A DNA stretch of 44,013 bases from Pseudomonas fluorescens (GTDB lineage: Bacteria; Pseudomonadota; Gammaproteobacteria; Pseudomonadales; Pseudomonadaceae), in assembly GCF_902497895.1 (NCBI RefSeq), contig NZ_CABVHQ010000050.1, positions 1 to 44,013 on the forward strand, in the 5' to 3' direction. Below, piece by piece: positions 34,980 through 43,787 of the stretch. The translations under genes were made by a program, and so were the position numbers. Below the pieces are notes generated by a model, which worked only from the letters and a program-made list of their open reading frames with translations, had not been told where the DNA came from and searched no databases. Positions within the stretch are counted from its first letter, which is position 1; the number at the start of each line of letters is the position of its first letter.

Positions 34980-35267
34980 ATCCTGACAACTAGGTAGGGG
35001 GCATGCTGAGATTCAATAGTGGCTCTATGCTAGCACCTCTTTTCAGTTGGATGAGTGTCGCACGTCAATAAACGGTGCAGTGACACTATTCGGTTGCTGA
35101 CCGACTGGTCGCATAGGCTCGCGACTGTGCTTCATTTATAGTGGGCCGGTGATCCGCGCCTATTGTGCGACGCCAGGTATTGCGAGCGATAAATCCGCTC
35201 GGGCCGAGGCACGATGGGGTAGGGTTACTGTCGAACCTATGAATTCCGAGATCGAAAGGATATAGCC

Positions 35268-36335
35268 ATGCTGGACTGGAAGAACCGCGCAGGCAGCGCG
35301 CCTGAACGGGCCGCTGAACCGAAATCGGCAACCCGCAGTTATTTCGGTGGTTTGCTGTTCAGCCGCGCCCTGGCTACGTTGCTCGCCCTTTACCTGCTGG
35401 TGACCATTGTCCTGGGCTGGTACTGGAGCCAGGAACCGGCATTGTTTCCGGTTCAGCAAAACGCCCAGATGGAGGCCGAGAGGCAAGGCAAGCAGATGGT
35501 CATCGGTTACACCACGGTGGAAACCCTGAAGACCGTTGCCGGTACGCTGCTGACCAAGCAGGGTGGCTATATTTCCAACGACCGTTTTCCGCCGGGCTTG
35601 TGGATGGACAATATGCCGAGCTGGGAATACGGGGTGCTGGTGCAGGTGCGTGACCTGAGCCGTGCCCTGCGTAAGGATTTCGCCCGTTCCCAGTCGCAGT
35701 CCACCGAGGACGCTGATCTGGCCAAGGCCGAACCGCGTTTCAATTTCGACAACAGAAGCTGGGTGCTGCCTTCCAGTGAGTCCGAGTATGAGGAAGGGAT
35801 GAAATCCCTGACCCGTTACCAGACCCGTTTGTCCGATCCGAACCAGAAGAGCGCGCTGTTCTATTCCCGTGCCGATAACCTGAACAATTGGCTGGGTGAT
35901 GTGGGCACCCGTCTGGGTTCGCTGTCGCAACGGCTGTCGGCCAGCGTCGGCCGGGTCAAGCTCAACACTGCGCTGAAAACCGAAGTCGTGGCCCCGGGCC
36001 AGGTGCCACAGGTGGATGAAGAGGTGGTGGAAACCCCTTGGATGCAGATCGACAACGTATTCTACGAAGCTCGCGGCCAAGCCTGGGCGTTGTCCCACTT
36101 GCTGCGCGCCATCGAAGTTGACTTTGCCGATATCCTGGCCAAGAAGAACGCCACGGTCAGCGTGCGCCAGATCATTCGTGAGCTGGAAGCCTCCCAGGAA
36201 CCGGTCTGGAGCCCAATGATCCTCAACGGCAGCGGCTTCGGTGTATTGGCTAATCACTCGCTGGTCATGGCCAACTATATTTCGCGGGCCAACGCGGCGG
36301 TCATCGATTTGCGTCAATTGCTTTCTCAGGGCTGA
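35268..36335 (+). CDS. DUF2333 inner-membrane protein
   Basis: 355 aa. One N-terminal membrane helix (LATLLALYLLVTIVLGWYWS, about residues 37-56), then a periplasmic domain with QGGYISNDRFPPGLWMDNMPSWEYG, typical of DUF2333. Function is unknown. It precedes the NUDIX gene by three bases, so the two are one transcript. The 288-base gap to gcbA holds an imperfect hairpin at 35054-35087 (AGTGTCGCAC with a bulged complement) and a TATAGT at 35137-35142, but no firm promoter. Confidence 0.9.
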   Translation: MLDWKNRAGSAPERAAEPKSATRSYFGGLLFSRALATLLALYLLVTIVLGWYWSQEPALFPVQQNAQMEAERQGKQMVIGYTTVETLKTVAGTLLTKQGGYISNDRFPPGLWMDNMPSWEYGVLVQVRDLSRALRKDFARSQSQSTEDADLAKAEPRFNFDNRSWVLPSSESEYEEGMKSLTRYQTRLSDPNQKSALFYSRADNLNNWLGDVGTRLGSLSQRLSASVGRVKLNTALKTEVVAPGQVPQVDEEVVETPWMQIDNVFYEARGQAWALSHLLRAIEVDFADILAKKNATVSVRQIIRELEASQEPVWSPMILNGSGFGVLANHSLVMANYISRANAAVIDLRQLLSQG

Positions 36336-36338
36336 GTC

Positions 36339-36896
36339 ATGGTCGCTACCTCTAATGAGGACGCACATCGCGCGGCCTCGGATGCCGAACAGATTGCCTG
36401 GGTCGATGAGCAGGACAACCTGCTCGGCGCCCTGGTCCGCTCCGATCTGCGCGAGCGCGGGCTGATCGGTCGCGGTACCTACATCATGCTGTTCAATTCT
36501 GCCGGTGAGCTGTGCGTGCATCGGCGTACCCTGAGTAAAGCCATCTACCCAGGTTTCTGGGACGTGGCGGCCGGCGGCATGGTACTGGCGAGCGAGACCT
36601 ACGCCGAGTCGGCGGCCCGTGAGCTGGAAGAAGAGCTGGGAGTGAGCGGTGTCGAGTTGACCGCCCATGATCACTTTTTCTTTGAAGACACCGGCAATCG
36701 ACTCTGGTGTTCGGCGTTTTCGGCGGTCTGGGACGGGCCGTTGCGCTTGCAGCCTGAAGAAGTTCTGGAAGCGCGCTTTATGCCGATCGAGCAGGTCATG
36801 CAGGATATTGCGCAAAGGCCTTATTGCCCGGACTCTCTGGCAGCCTTGAAACGTTATCTGCGCGCACAAGGCGCAGACGTCGCAAAAGATGCATAA
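36339..36896 (+). CDS. NUDIX hydrolase (YfcD/IDI-like)
   Basis: 185 aa. The NUDIX box is complete: G, five residues, E, seven residues, REL, x, EE, LGV (GGMVLASETYAESAARELEE then ELGV). The flanking VHRRTLSKAIYPGFWDVAAGG is typical of the YfcD/isopentenyl-diphosphate-isomerase-like branch. It hydrolyses some nucleoside-diphosphate-linked substrate, not predictable from sequence. It is co-transcribed with the DUF2333 gene. Confidence 0.93.
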   Translation: MVATSNEDAHRAASDAEQIAWVDEQDNLLGALVRSDLRERGLIGRGTYIMLFNSAGELCVHRRTLSKAIYPGFWDVAAGGMVLASETYAESAARELEEELGVSGVELTAHDHFFFEDTGNRLWCSAFSAVWDGPLRLQPEEVLEARFMPIEQVMQDIAQRPYCPDSLAALKRYLRAQGADVAKDA

Positions 36897-36980
36897 ATTG
36901 GCGCCGATTGGCTCTTAGCAAGTCGGCTTTTTGCCGTTACACTGCGCGACCTTTTTCAAGCTGGACCGGTTTTGCTTTTT

Positions 36981-37068
36981 GTAGGAGCTGCCGCAGGCTG
37001 CGATCTTTTGACTTTGCTTTTGAGTCAAAATCAAAGATCGCAGCCTCGTTGCACTCGTCAGCTCCTAC
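36981..37068. repeat. REPIN between the NUDIX and SUI1-like genes
   Basis: Arms GTAGGAGCTGCCGCAGGCTG and a degenerate complement in which cctcgttgcactcgtcagct replaces the perfect arm, so this copy has a small insertion or divergence in its right arm. Confidence 0.8.
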
Positions 37069-37177
37069 GCAGGGTTACCCGGTTCAGTAGCGCTGCCCCT
37101 GCCTGAGTGGGGCTTCGCGGTCGATGGCACTTGCCAAAGTGCAGCGACCAGTCTTTGTCCTCCCAAGAGGATTGCCG

Positions 37178-37549
37178 GTGGCCAAAAAAGCCGCATCCTT
37201 CGCCGCCCTTGGTGGCCTGGTATTTTCCACCGACGCAGGTCGACATTGCCCGGACTGTAGCCAGCCGGTGGATGCCTGTATCTGCAAACAAACCGTTATC
37301 CCTGCCGGCGACGGCATTGCTCGCGTGCGTCGCGAAAACAAGGGCCGTGGCGGCAAGACGGTGACCACCATCACCGGCGTGCCGTTGGCTGAAGACGCGC
37401 TCGGTGCGCTTGCCACGACCCTGAAAAAGCGTTGCGGCACCGGTGGCACGTTGAAAGACGGGGTTATCGAGATCCAGGGCGAGCATGTCGAACTACTCTT
37501 GGCAGAGCTGATCAAACTCGGTTTCAAAGCGAAGAAATCCGGCGGTTAG
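37178..37549 (+). CDS. SUI1/YciH-like translation factor
   Basis: 123 aa from a GTG at 37178 (VAKKAASFAALGGLVFS), with AAGAGG seven bases upstream; the longer frame from 37124 has no such site. An N-terminal zinc-binding-like part (CPDCSQPVDACICKQ) is followed by an eIF1/SUI1 domain (RRENKGRGGKTVTTITG, LAATLKK-like LATTLKKRCGTGGTLKDG). Bacterial members can influence start-codon selection in vitro; their cellular role is unclear. It lies just upstream of speA, with a structured spacer between. Confidence 0.93.
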   Translation: MAKKAASFAALGGLVFSTDAGRHCPDCSQPVDACICKQTVIPAGDGIARVRRENKGRGGKTVTTITGVPLAEDALGALATTLKKRCGTGGTLKDGVIEIQGEHVELLLAELIKLGFKAKKSGG

Positions 37550-37553
37550 CAGC

Positions 37554-37630
37554 CTCTGTGAAGACCACCCCGACTTGACGCAGTCCTGATCCGATTCAGG
37601 TTTGCCGTCGTCTCCATGGTTTTCACAGAG
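37554..37630 (+). ncRNA. Strongly structured element between the SUI1-like gene and speA
   Basis: CTCTGTGAAGACCA (37554-37567) pairs with TGGTTTTCACAGAG (37617-37630) over 14 bp with one G-U pair. Nested inside are GACG/CGTC (37576-37579 with 37606-37609) and CCTGA/TCAGG (37585-37589 with 37596-37600). An imperfect hairpin at 37721-37745 sits 28 bases before the speA ATG. It could be a small RNA, a structured 3' end of the upstream mRNA or a speA leader. I do not recognise a known family. Confidence 0.4.
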
Positions 37631-37773
37631 CCTGTTCATGACCGGTTTCTAAACTCTGCGCTGTAGGCGAGGTCTATCCCCCTCGAATGCAGGCTAATCG
37701 TCATTTTCATTCTTCAGACTGCGCCAGCCTGATCTCAGGTGACGCTCTATGACTTCATTTATAGGGGACTTCG

Positions 37774-39687
37774 ATGTCCGTACGACGCACACGCAAAGAC
37801 GATGGCAGCCAATGGACAGTTGCGGACAGCCGCAGTGTTTACGGGATTCGCCATTGGGGGGCCGGGTATTTCGCGATCAATGATGCCGGTCGCGTCGAAG
37901 TTCGTCCGAACGGCCCGAACAGCTCGCCTATCGATCTGTACGAGCAAGTCGAGGAGCTGCGTAAGAGCGGCCTGTCCTTGCCGCTGCTGGTGCGCTTCCC
38001 GGATATCCTGCAAGACCGCGTACGGCAGCTGACTGGCGCATTCGACGCCAATATCGAGCGTCTGGAATACCAGAGCAAGTACACCGCGCTGTACCCGATC
38101 AAGGTCAACCAGCAGGAAGCGGTGATCGAGAGCATCATCGCCACCCAGAACGTTTCCATCGGTCTGGAAGCCGGTTCCAAGCCGGAATTGCTGGCGGTAC
38201 TGGCCCTGGCGCCCAAGGGCGGGACCATCGTCTGCAACGGTTACAAGGACCGCGAATTCATTCGCCTGGCGCTGATGGGCCAGAAGCTCGGTCACAACGT
38301 ATTCATCGTGATCGAGAAAGAATCCGAAGTCGGCCTGGTGATTGAAGAAGCTGCCTCGCTCAAGGTCAAGCCACAGGTCGGTCTGCGGGTGCGTTTGTCG
38401 TCCCTGGCCTCGAGCAAGTGGGCTGACACCGGCGGTGAGAAATCCAAGTTCGGTCTGTCCGCTGCGCAACTACTGTCGGTAGTCGAGCGTTTCCGCGTAG
38501 CCGGCCTGGACCAGGGCATTCGCTTGCTGCACTTCCACATGGGCTCGCAGATCGCCAACCTGGATGACTACCGGCACGGCTTCAAGGAGGCGATCCGTTA
38601 CTACGGCGAGTTGCGCAACCTTGGCCTGCCGGTCGATCACATTGACGTTGGCGGCGGCCTGGGTGTCGACTACGACGGTACCCACTCGCGCAATGCCAGC
38701 TCGATCAACTACGACATGGACGACTACGCCGGTGTCGTGGTCGGCATGCTCAAGGAATTCTGCGACGCGCAGAACCTGCCGCATCCGAACATCTTCTCTG
38801 AAAGCGGCCGCTCGCTGACCGCCCACCACGCCATGCTGGTGGTCCAGGTGACCGACGTCGAGAAGCACAACGACGACGTGCCAGTCATCGAAAACAAGGA
38901 AAACCTGCCGGAAACCGTGCAATGGCTGGTGGACCTGCTGGGCCCGACCGACATTGAAATGGTCACCGAGACCTACTGGCGCGCCACGCACTACATGAGC
39001 GATATTGCCACCCAGTATGCCGATGGCAAACTGAGCCTGGCCGAGAAAGCCCTGGGCGAACAGTGCTATTTCGCTGTCTGCCGTCGCCTGCACAACTCAT
39101 TGAAGGCCCGTCAGCGTTCCCACCGTCAGGTGCTCGACGAACTCAACGACAAGCTCGCCGACAAGTACATCTGCAACTTCTCGGTATTCCAGAGCCTGCC
39201 GGACACCTGGGCGATCGGCCAGGTGCTGCCGATCCTGCCGCTGCACCGTCTCGACGAAGAGCCGCTGCGCCGTGCCGTGCTGCAAGACCTGACCTGCGAC
39301 TCCGATGGCAAGATCAAGCAGTACGTCGATGAGCAGAGCATCGAGACCAGCCTGCCGGTGCATGCGCTGAACGACGGTGAAGATTACCTGCTGGGGGTTT
39401 TCCTGGTAGGCGCCTATCAGGAAATCCTCGGGGATATGCACAACCTGTTCGGGGATACCGACTCGGTGAACCTCTACCAGAACCAGGATGGCTCGGTGTA
39501 CAGCGCCGGTATCGAAACTCACGACACCATCGAAGACATGTTGCGCTATGTGCATTTGTCCCCGGAGGAGTTGATGACTCACTACCGCGACAAAGTCGCC
39601 AGCGCGAAGATCAGCGCCGCCGAGCGTACCCAGTACCTCGATGCCCTGCGTCTGGGTTTGACGCGTTCGTCTTACCTGTCGTCTTGA
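37774..39687 (+). CDS. speA: Biosynthetic arginine decarboxylase SpeA
   Basis: 637 aa, full length. The PLP-binding lysine lies in YPIKVNQQ (K110), the PLP-phosphate glycine-rich loop in HIDVGGGLGVDYDG, and SESGRSLTAHHAMLV and CDSDGKI (active-site Cys) are present. It decarboxylates arginine to agmatine for putrescine and spermidine synthesis. AGGGGA precedes the ATG. A structured spacer of 224 bases separates it from the SUI1-like gene. No clear terminator follows; 39688-39921 holds no other gene. Confidence 0.98.
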   Translation: MSVRRTRKDDGSQWTVADSRSVYGIRHWGAGYFAINDAGRVEVRPNGPNSSPIDLYEQVEELRKSGLSLPLLVRFPDILQDRVRQLTGAFDANIERLEYQSKYTALYPIKVNQQEAVIESIIATQNVSIGLEAGSKPELLAVLALAPKGGTIVCNGYKDREFIRLALMGQKLGHNVFIVIEKESEVGLVIEEAASLKVKPQVGLRVRLSSLASSKWADTGGEKSKFGLSAAQLLSVVERFRVAGLDQGIRLLHFHMGSQIANLDDYRHGFKEAIRYYGELRNLGLPVDHIDVGGGLGVDYDGTHSRNASSINYDMDDYAGVVVGMLKEFCDAQNLPHPNIFSESGRSLTAHHAMLVVQVTDVEKHNDDVPVIENKENLPETVQWLVDLLGPTDIEMVTETYWRATHYMSDIATQYADGKLSLAEKALGEQCYFAVCRRLHNSLKARQRSHRQVLDELNDKLADKYICNFSVFQSLPDTWAIGQVLPILPLHRLDEEPLRRAVLQDLTCDSDGKIKQYVDEQSIETSLPVHALNDGEDYLLGVFLVGAYQEILGDMHNLFGDTDSVNLYQNQDGSVYSAGIETHDTIEDMLRYVHLSPEELMTHYRDKVASAKISAAERTQYLDALRLGLTRSSYLSS

Positions 39688-39921
39688 GTTAGCAATCAGT
39701 TGGCCCAGGTTGTCTGAAAATTCACTGCAGTTCGTGTGTTTTTACAGATAGCCTGGTGCGACCTCTCTTTATTTTTCATGCGCAATCGGCCTGGATTATT
39801 GGCGCTTTCGACGGCTCACTCTGCATTTCATGTAGTCCTCTTCCTAACTTGTGCTCTTGCTCTCTACTCGGCCATGTCTCTCAGCGAGAATCCCCGGTCG
39901 CCTTCCTGTAGAGAAACCTTG

Positions 39922-41561
39922 ATGTCCAATCCAGTCAGCGAACCGTTCTTTCGTCTGGACATAACGGGCCTGCCCTATCCCCTTGACGTTTTGTCCTTTA
40001 CGGGCACCGAATCCATCAGCGAACCCTTCGTGTTCGAGTTGCTCCTGATCATCGATGACCCGCAACTGGACCTGGGGGGCTCATGTATCGCAGCGCCTAC
40101 CTTCATTTCATCAACGGCCAGGGCGGTATTCATGGGCAGATTCACGGGCTTGGCCAAGACAATCATTACGCCCCGCAAAGGTTTTGTCGTGTGCGGCTGG
40201 GGCCGAAGCTGGCGTGTCTGGCACAGCGTTACAGCCAGCGCATTTTCACTCGGCTCACGGTGCCTGAAATCATCAGCCGGGTGCTGCACGAACACGGTAT
40301 TCGTGAGGGGGGGTATTGTCTTGAGCTGACGGGCGACTATCGGGCGCGGGATTACTGTACCCAGCATCGAGAATCGGATTTGCAGTTTCTCCAGCGCTTG
40401 TGTGCGCAAGAAAGTATTCACTACCACTTTGAGCATCAACGGTGCGGTCATTGCGTGGTGTTTGCCGATACACAGAGGAGTTCCAGTCGAAGCGACAGCT
40501 GCGTTTATTTGGCTGAAGGGCAGTCTCCCGGGATCCGGCAATTCAGTGTGAGCGCACAACTCAGGGCAGATGAATTCGCTGACCGGGCCGAGTGCGTCGC
40601 CGAGGGCCAAAGCGATCTCGCCGGGCTGCGCAGTGGTTCACTCATGCGCTTGTCCGGACACCCTTTTACCGATTGGAACCGCCTCTGGCTGCTGACCAGC
40701 ATCCAGCATCAGGGGTATCAGGCACCGGCTTCAGGTCCGAGCGAGACGTTTGCCGGTGAGCGGCCATCGGTGTGTCAGTACCGCAATCATTTCCGCGCTA
40801 CGTCCCGGGAAGCTTCCTTCGTGGCTGCCAGGTCGTTGCCAGAACCGCGAATGAGCGGCATCCAGCGAGCCTGGGTAGTCGATCCCGCGCCAGCGCTGGA
40901 AGCTCCTCAGGGAATGATCCCGCTGCAGTTTGACTGGCTGTATCAGGGGCAGGGCTCAAATCAAAGCCCCTGTTGGGTGCCCGTATCGAACGAGCTTGCA
41001 GGCGAAGCGATTGAAAAGGTGAAGGCCGGCATGCAAGTACTGGTCAGTTTTGCCCAGGGTGATCCGGACCGGCCTCTGATCATTGGTTGCCTGCCGCAAT
41101 CGGGAGGCGGGGTGCAGACTGCATCGACAGATAAGACCAGTCCTGTTGCCGCTGAGCCGTGCGCGGGGCTGGCATTACTGCAGGCCCACCTCGATCCCGA
41201 GAAATTTGTCGGGGCCGGGCAAAGCATCCAGCTGTCAGGCGAGATTGAGCTGAGGTTCGACGCCGGCAGTGAAATGCTCTTCAAGGTCGGCAACAGTGCG
41301 ATCACGCTCGGCGCAACGGGTCTCAGGCTGTCCAGTGCGCAGATCATTCTCGAGGCGCGGCCGCCATCGTCCGTCAGCGTCCCGATAACAGATCCACCGC
41401 CAACCCTATCTGACCCGGAGGGCTTGCTGGCGCTGGTGCAGGCTAGCCATCCTCTGGTGTTGCTGTGCTTGCTGCCGGAAGGCGGCAGCTTCAGCCACTG
41501 CAAACAAAGCGTCTGCACCTGTCGTTTGCTGGCCCGGCCCGGTAAAAGTGGTGGGGTATGA
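39922..41561 (+). pseudogene. vgrG: Type VI secretion spike protein VgrG, broken by a one-base frameshift
   Basis: The ATG at 39922 (MSNPVSEPFFRLDITGLPY) starts a VgrG gp27-like domain that continues to DDPQLDLGG. At a run of six G's (40074-40079) the frame is lost; the rest (LMYRSAYLHFINGQGGIHGQ onward) is intact in another frame to 41561. One extra G would restore a 546-aa protein. It contains the gp27-like part, an OB-fold (WVVDPAPALEA to GDPDRPLIIGCLP), a short beta-helix (LRFDAGSEMLFKVGNSAITL), and a Cys-bearing tail (CKQSVCTCRLLARPG). It is shorter than most VgrGs. The stop overlaps the DUF4123 gene as ATGA. The break could be a real mutation, slippage or a sequencing error. Confidence 0.8.
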
Positions 41562-42355
41562 GCGTGGCCGAGATGCCAAGGCACGCAGCGCAATGGTTGT
41601 TGCTCGATCTGCCGGGCTCTGCGGAGTCAGGCCTGCTGTTGCGTCAACACTTTGCCGCCATCCACTGCCAGGCCCTGTTCGAGAGTACCGACCTGCATTC
41701 GCTGAGCGGGCATGGGCCGTTATTAGTCGCGCTGGATCAACACTCGCCGCTGGTTGCGCTCAGTCAGTCCGATCCACAGGCCTGGCCGGGATTGTTCCTG
41801 GTCAGCGCGGCACCGTTACAGGAGCTGTTGACGCATCTGCGACGGATGCTCACCGTCACCTTGGGGCTGCACTACAAAGGCCTCTTGAGCTACTACAACC
41901 CACAGACCGCGAGTTATTTTTTCGATGCCTGTGACGCCCGCGAACTGAGTAGCTGGTTGGGGCCGATCAGCCAGCTGTATTGGTATGGCGGCACCTGGGC
42001 CGACAAGGCGGTGGGCAGCCTGGGTTGGCAACACCTGGTGAATCCACGGCTGGCGGGCAGCCAGCTGGTCATCGAGCCCGGCCTGAGCCGCCGCCAGCAA
42101 GACAAGCTGCAGACATGCCTGCTGGAACGCCACGCCTATTATTGGAGTCGTTCGACGGGAAGTGACTACAGCACTATCTGGTGCCATCTGGAGGAGGGGC
42201 TCAAGCACGGCTTTCGGGACAATGCTGTGCTCGATGACTGGTTGCAACTGCGTCTGCGTTACCCGACGGCCAGTGTTCCCGAGCGATTGAGCGGCAGCAC
42301 CCCGCGTGAGCGCCTTGAGCACCTGCGCCATACCTGGGAGGGTCATCGCCCCTGA
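41558..42355 (+). CDS. DUF4123 (Tap/TEC) type VI effector adaptor
   Basis: 265 aa, start overlapping the vgrG stop. The N-terminal DUF4123 domain is clear: WLLLDLPGSAESGLL, HGPLLVALDQHSPL, WPGLFLVSAAPLQELLTHLR, and YYNPQTASYFFDACD. Such proteins load a specific effector onto the cognate VgrG; they are normally followed by that effector gene. Here the next gene is on the other strand, ending 14 bases away, so the cargo gene is absent from this locus. The C-terminal third (LQTCLLERHAYYW and after) is helical and may bind the effector. Confidence 0.88.
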   Translation: MSVAEMPRHAAQWLLLDLPGSAESGLLLRQHFAAIHCQALFESTDLHSLSGHGPLLVALDQHSPLVALSQSDPQAWPGLFLVSAAPLQELLTHLRRMLTVTLGLHYKGLLSYYNPQTASYFFDACDARELSSWLGPISQLYWYGGTWADKAVGSLGWQHLVNPRLAGSQLVIEPGLSRRQQDKLQTCLLERHAYYWSRSTGSDYSTIWCHLEEGLKHGFRDNAVLDDWLQLRLRYPTASVPERLSGSTPRERLEHLRHTWEGHRP

Positions 42356-42369
42356 ACGGAGTGCTTCGA

Positions 42370-43719
42370 TCAGTGGTGGCGGGCGCTGAACCAGCCGTCG
42401 TTCTTGCGCAGATGCCAGGCAAAAGCGCCGAGGGTCAGGCTTCGTAGCAGCATGAACAGTAGAAATGTCAGCCACAGGCCGTGGTTGCCGAAGCCCTGCA
42501 GAGCCCAGGCAAACGGCAGCGACAGGATGACGCTCAACAACATGCCATTGCGCATTTCCCGGGCTCGGGTCGCACCGATGAACAGGCCATCGAGCAAGTA
42601 ACTCCAGACTGCAATCAGTGGCAGTACGGCGAGGTAGGGCAAATAACTGAAGGCTGTTTCGCGCACACTCTGGATGTCGGTCTGCATCTCGATGAACAGA
42701 TGGCCGGTCACCAGGAACAACAGGGCGAAGCCCAGGCTGATCAGCAACGACCAACCACCGGCCACCACCAGTGAGCGACGCAAGGCCTGCCGGTCATGGG
42801 CGCCGATGGCGTGCCCGCACAGGGCTTCCACGGCATGGGCCAGGCCGTCCAGCGCATGGGCGGTCAGCAGCAAGCCATTGAGCAGCAGGGCATTGGCCGC
42901 AACCGTCGCGTCGCCCAGTCGTGCGCCCTGCACGGTGATCAGGAAAAACACCGATTGCAGCGCCAGGCTGCGAATGAAGATATCTCGATTGACCGCCAGC
43001 AACGGTCGCCAGCTTTGCCACAGCCCAAGCGCGGCCCAGGCGATATTCCCCGGGTAGGCCCGCAAGGCGTTGCGGCTCATGGCCAGACCGATCAGGGCGC
43101 CGGTCCATTCGGCGATGACCGAGGCCCGTGCCGAGCCGACCACACCCCACTCCAGGCCAAGGACGAACCACAGGTTCAGGGCGATGTTCACCAGGTTGGT
43201 ACTGAGCAGAATCGCCAGCGGCGCGCGCGCGTTCTGGGTGCCGAGGAACCAGCCCACCAGGGCAAAACTGGCCAGTGCTGCTGGCAGCCCGAATAGCCGG
43301 GTATGGAAGAAGTCCCGGGTCATCTGGTCGAGTTCGGCGGAAGGTTGCATCAGCTGCAAGGCGACGCCGCTCAGCGGCACACCAATGATTCCGAGCAGCA
43401 GCGCCAGGCCCATGGCCAACAGCAACCCCTGCAACAGGATTTGCCGAAGCGCCGCACCGTCTGCCCGCCCGGCGGCCTGGGCGGCGAACCCGGTGGAGCC
43501 CATGCGCAGAAAGCCCATGGACCAGGCCAGGAACACGTAGAGGTTGGCCCCGATCGCCACCGCGCCGAGTTGGTGGGCGTGGGGCAGGTGGCCGATCACC
43601 GTACTGTCGACCAGCGCCACCAGCGGAACGGAAATGTTCGACACAATCATCGGCACCGCGAGGGCCCAGACGCGGTGATGGGTCAGGCGGTGACGCCAGT
43701 CGGTGATCAGGGTGGACAT
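42370..43719 (-). CDS. MATE family efflux protein (DinF-like)
   Basis: 449 aa from the ATG at 43719 (MSTLITDWRHRLTHHRVWAL) with AAGGAG five bases upstream; the longer frame would run into the repeat. About twelve membrane segments can be traced, with the MATE pattern ALAVPMIVSNISVPLVALVD near the start and repeated halves. It exports organic cations or toxic metabolites using a sodium or proton gradient; the substrate cannot be read. DinF/NorM-type naming is by general resemblance. It converges with the DUF4123 gene, stops 14 bases apart, with no separate terminator visible. Confidence 0.92.
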   Translation of the reverse strand: MSTLITDWRHRLTHHRVWALAVPMIVSNISVPLVALVDSTVIGHLPHAHQLGAVAIGANLYVFLAWSMGFLRMGSTGFAAQAAGRADGAALRQILLQGLLLAMGLALLLGIIGVPLSGVALQLMQPSAELDQMTRDFFHTRLFGLPAALASFALVGWFLGTQNARAPLAILLSTNLVNIALNLWFVLGLEWGVVGSARASVIAEWTGALIGLAMSRNALRAYPGNIAWAALGLWQSWRPLLAVNRDIFIRSLALQSVFFLITVQGARLGDATVAANALLLNGLLLTAHALDGLAHAVEALCGHAIGAHDRQALRRSLVVAGGWSLLISLGFALLFLVTGHLFIEMQTDIQSVRETAFSYLPYLAVLPLIAVWSYLLDGLFIGATRAREMRNGMLLSVILSLPFAWALQGFGNHGLWLTFLLFMLLRSLTLGAFAWHLRKNDGWFSARHH

Positions 43720-43787
43720 GCAGGCTCCTTGCAAGAGCGGGCATTGTAGCGGCAGAAGCAGGATTGACGCCGAGCCTTCTGTGCATA

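Noticed and set aside
35160..36869. 569-codon minus-strand open frame opposite the DUF2333 and NUDIX genes
   Set aside because: It spans two clearly coding plus-strand genes in antisense; no ribosome site or recognisable domain.
40074..40079. Programmed ribosomal frameshift site in vgrG
   Set aside because: A plain G run without a slippery heptamer or a clear downstream pseudoknot, and VgrG families are not known to use frameshifting; mutation, slippage or sequencing error is simpler.
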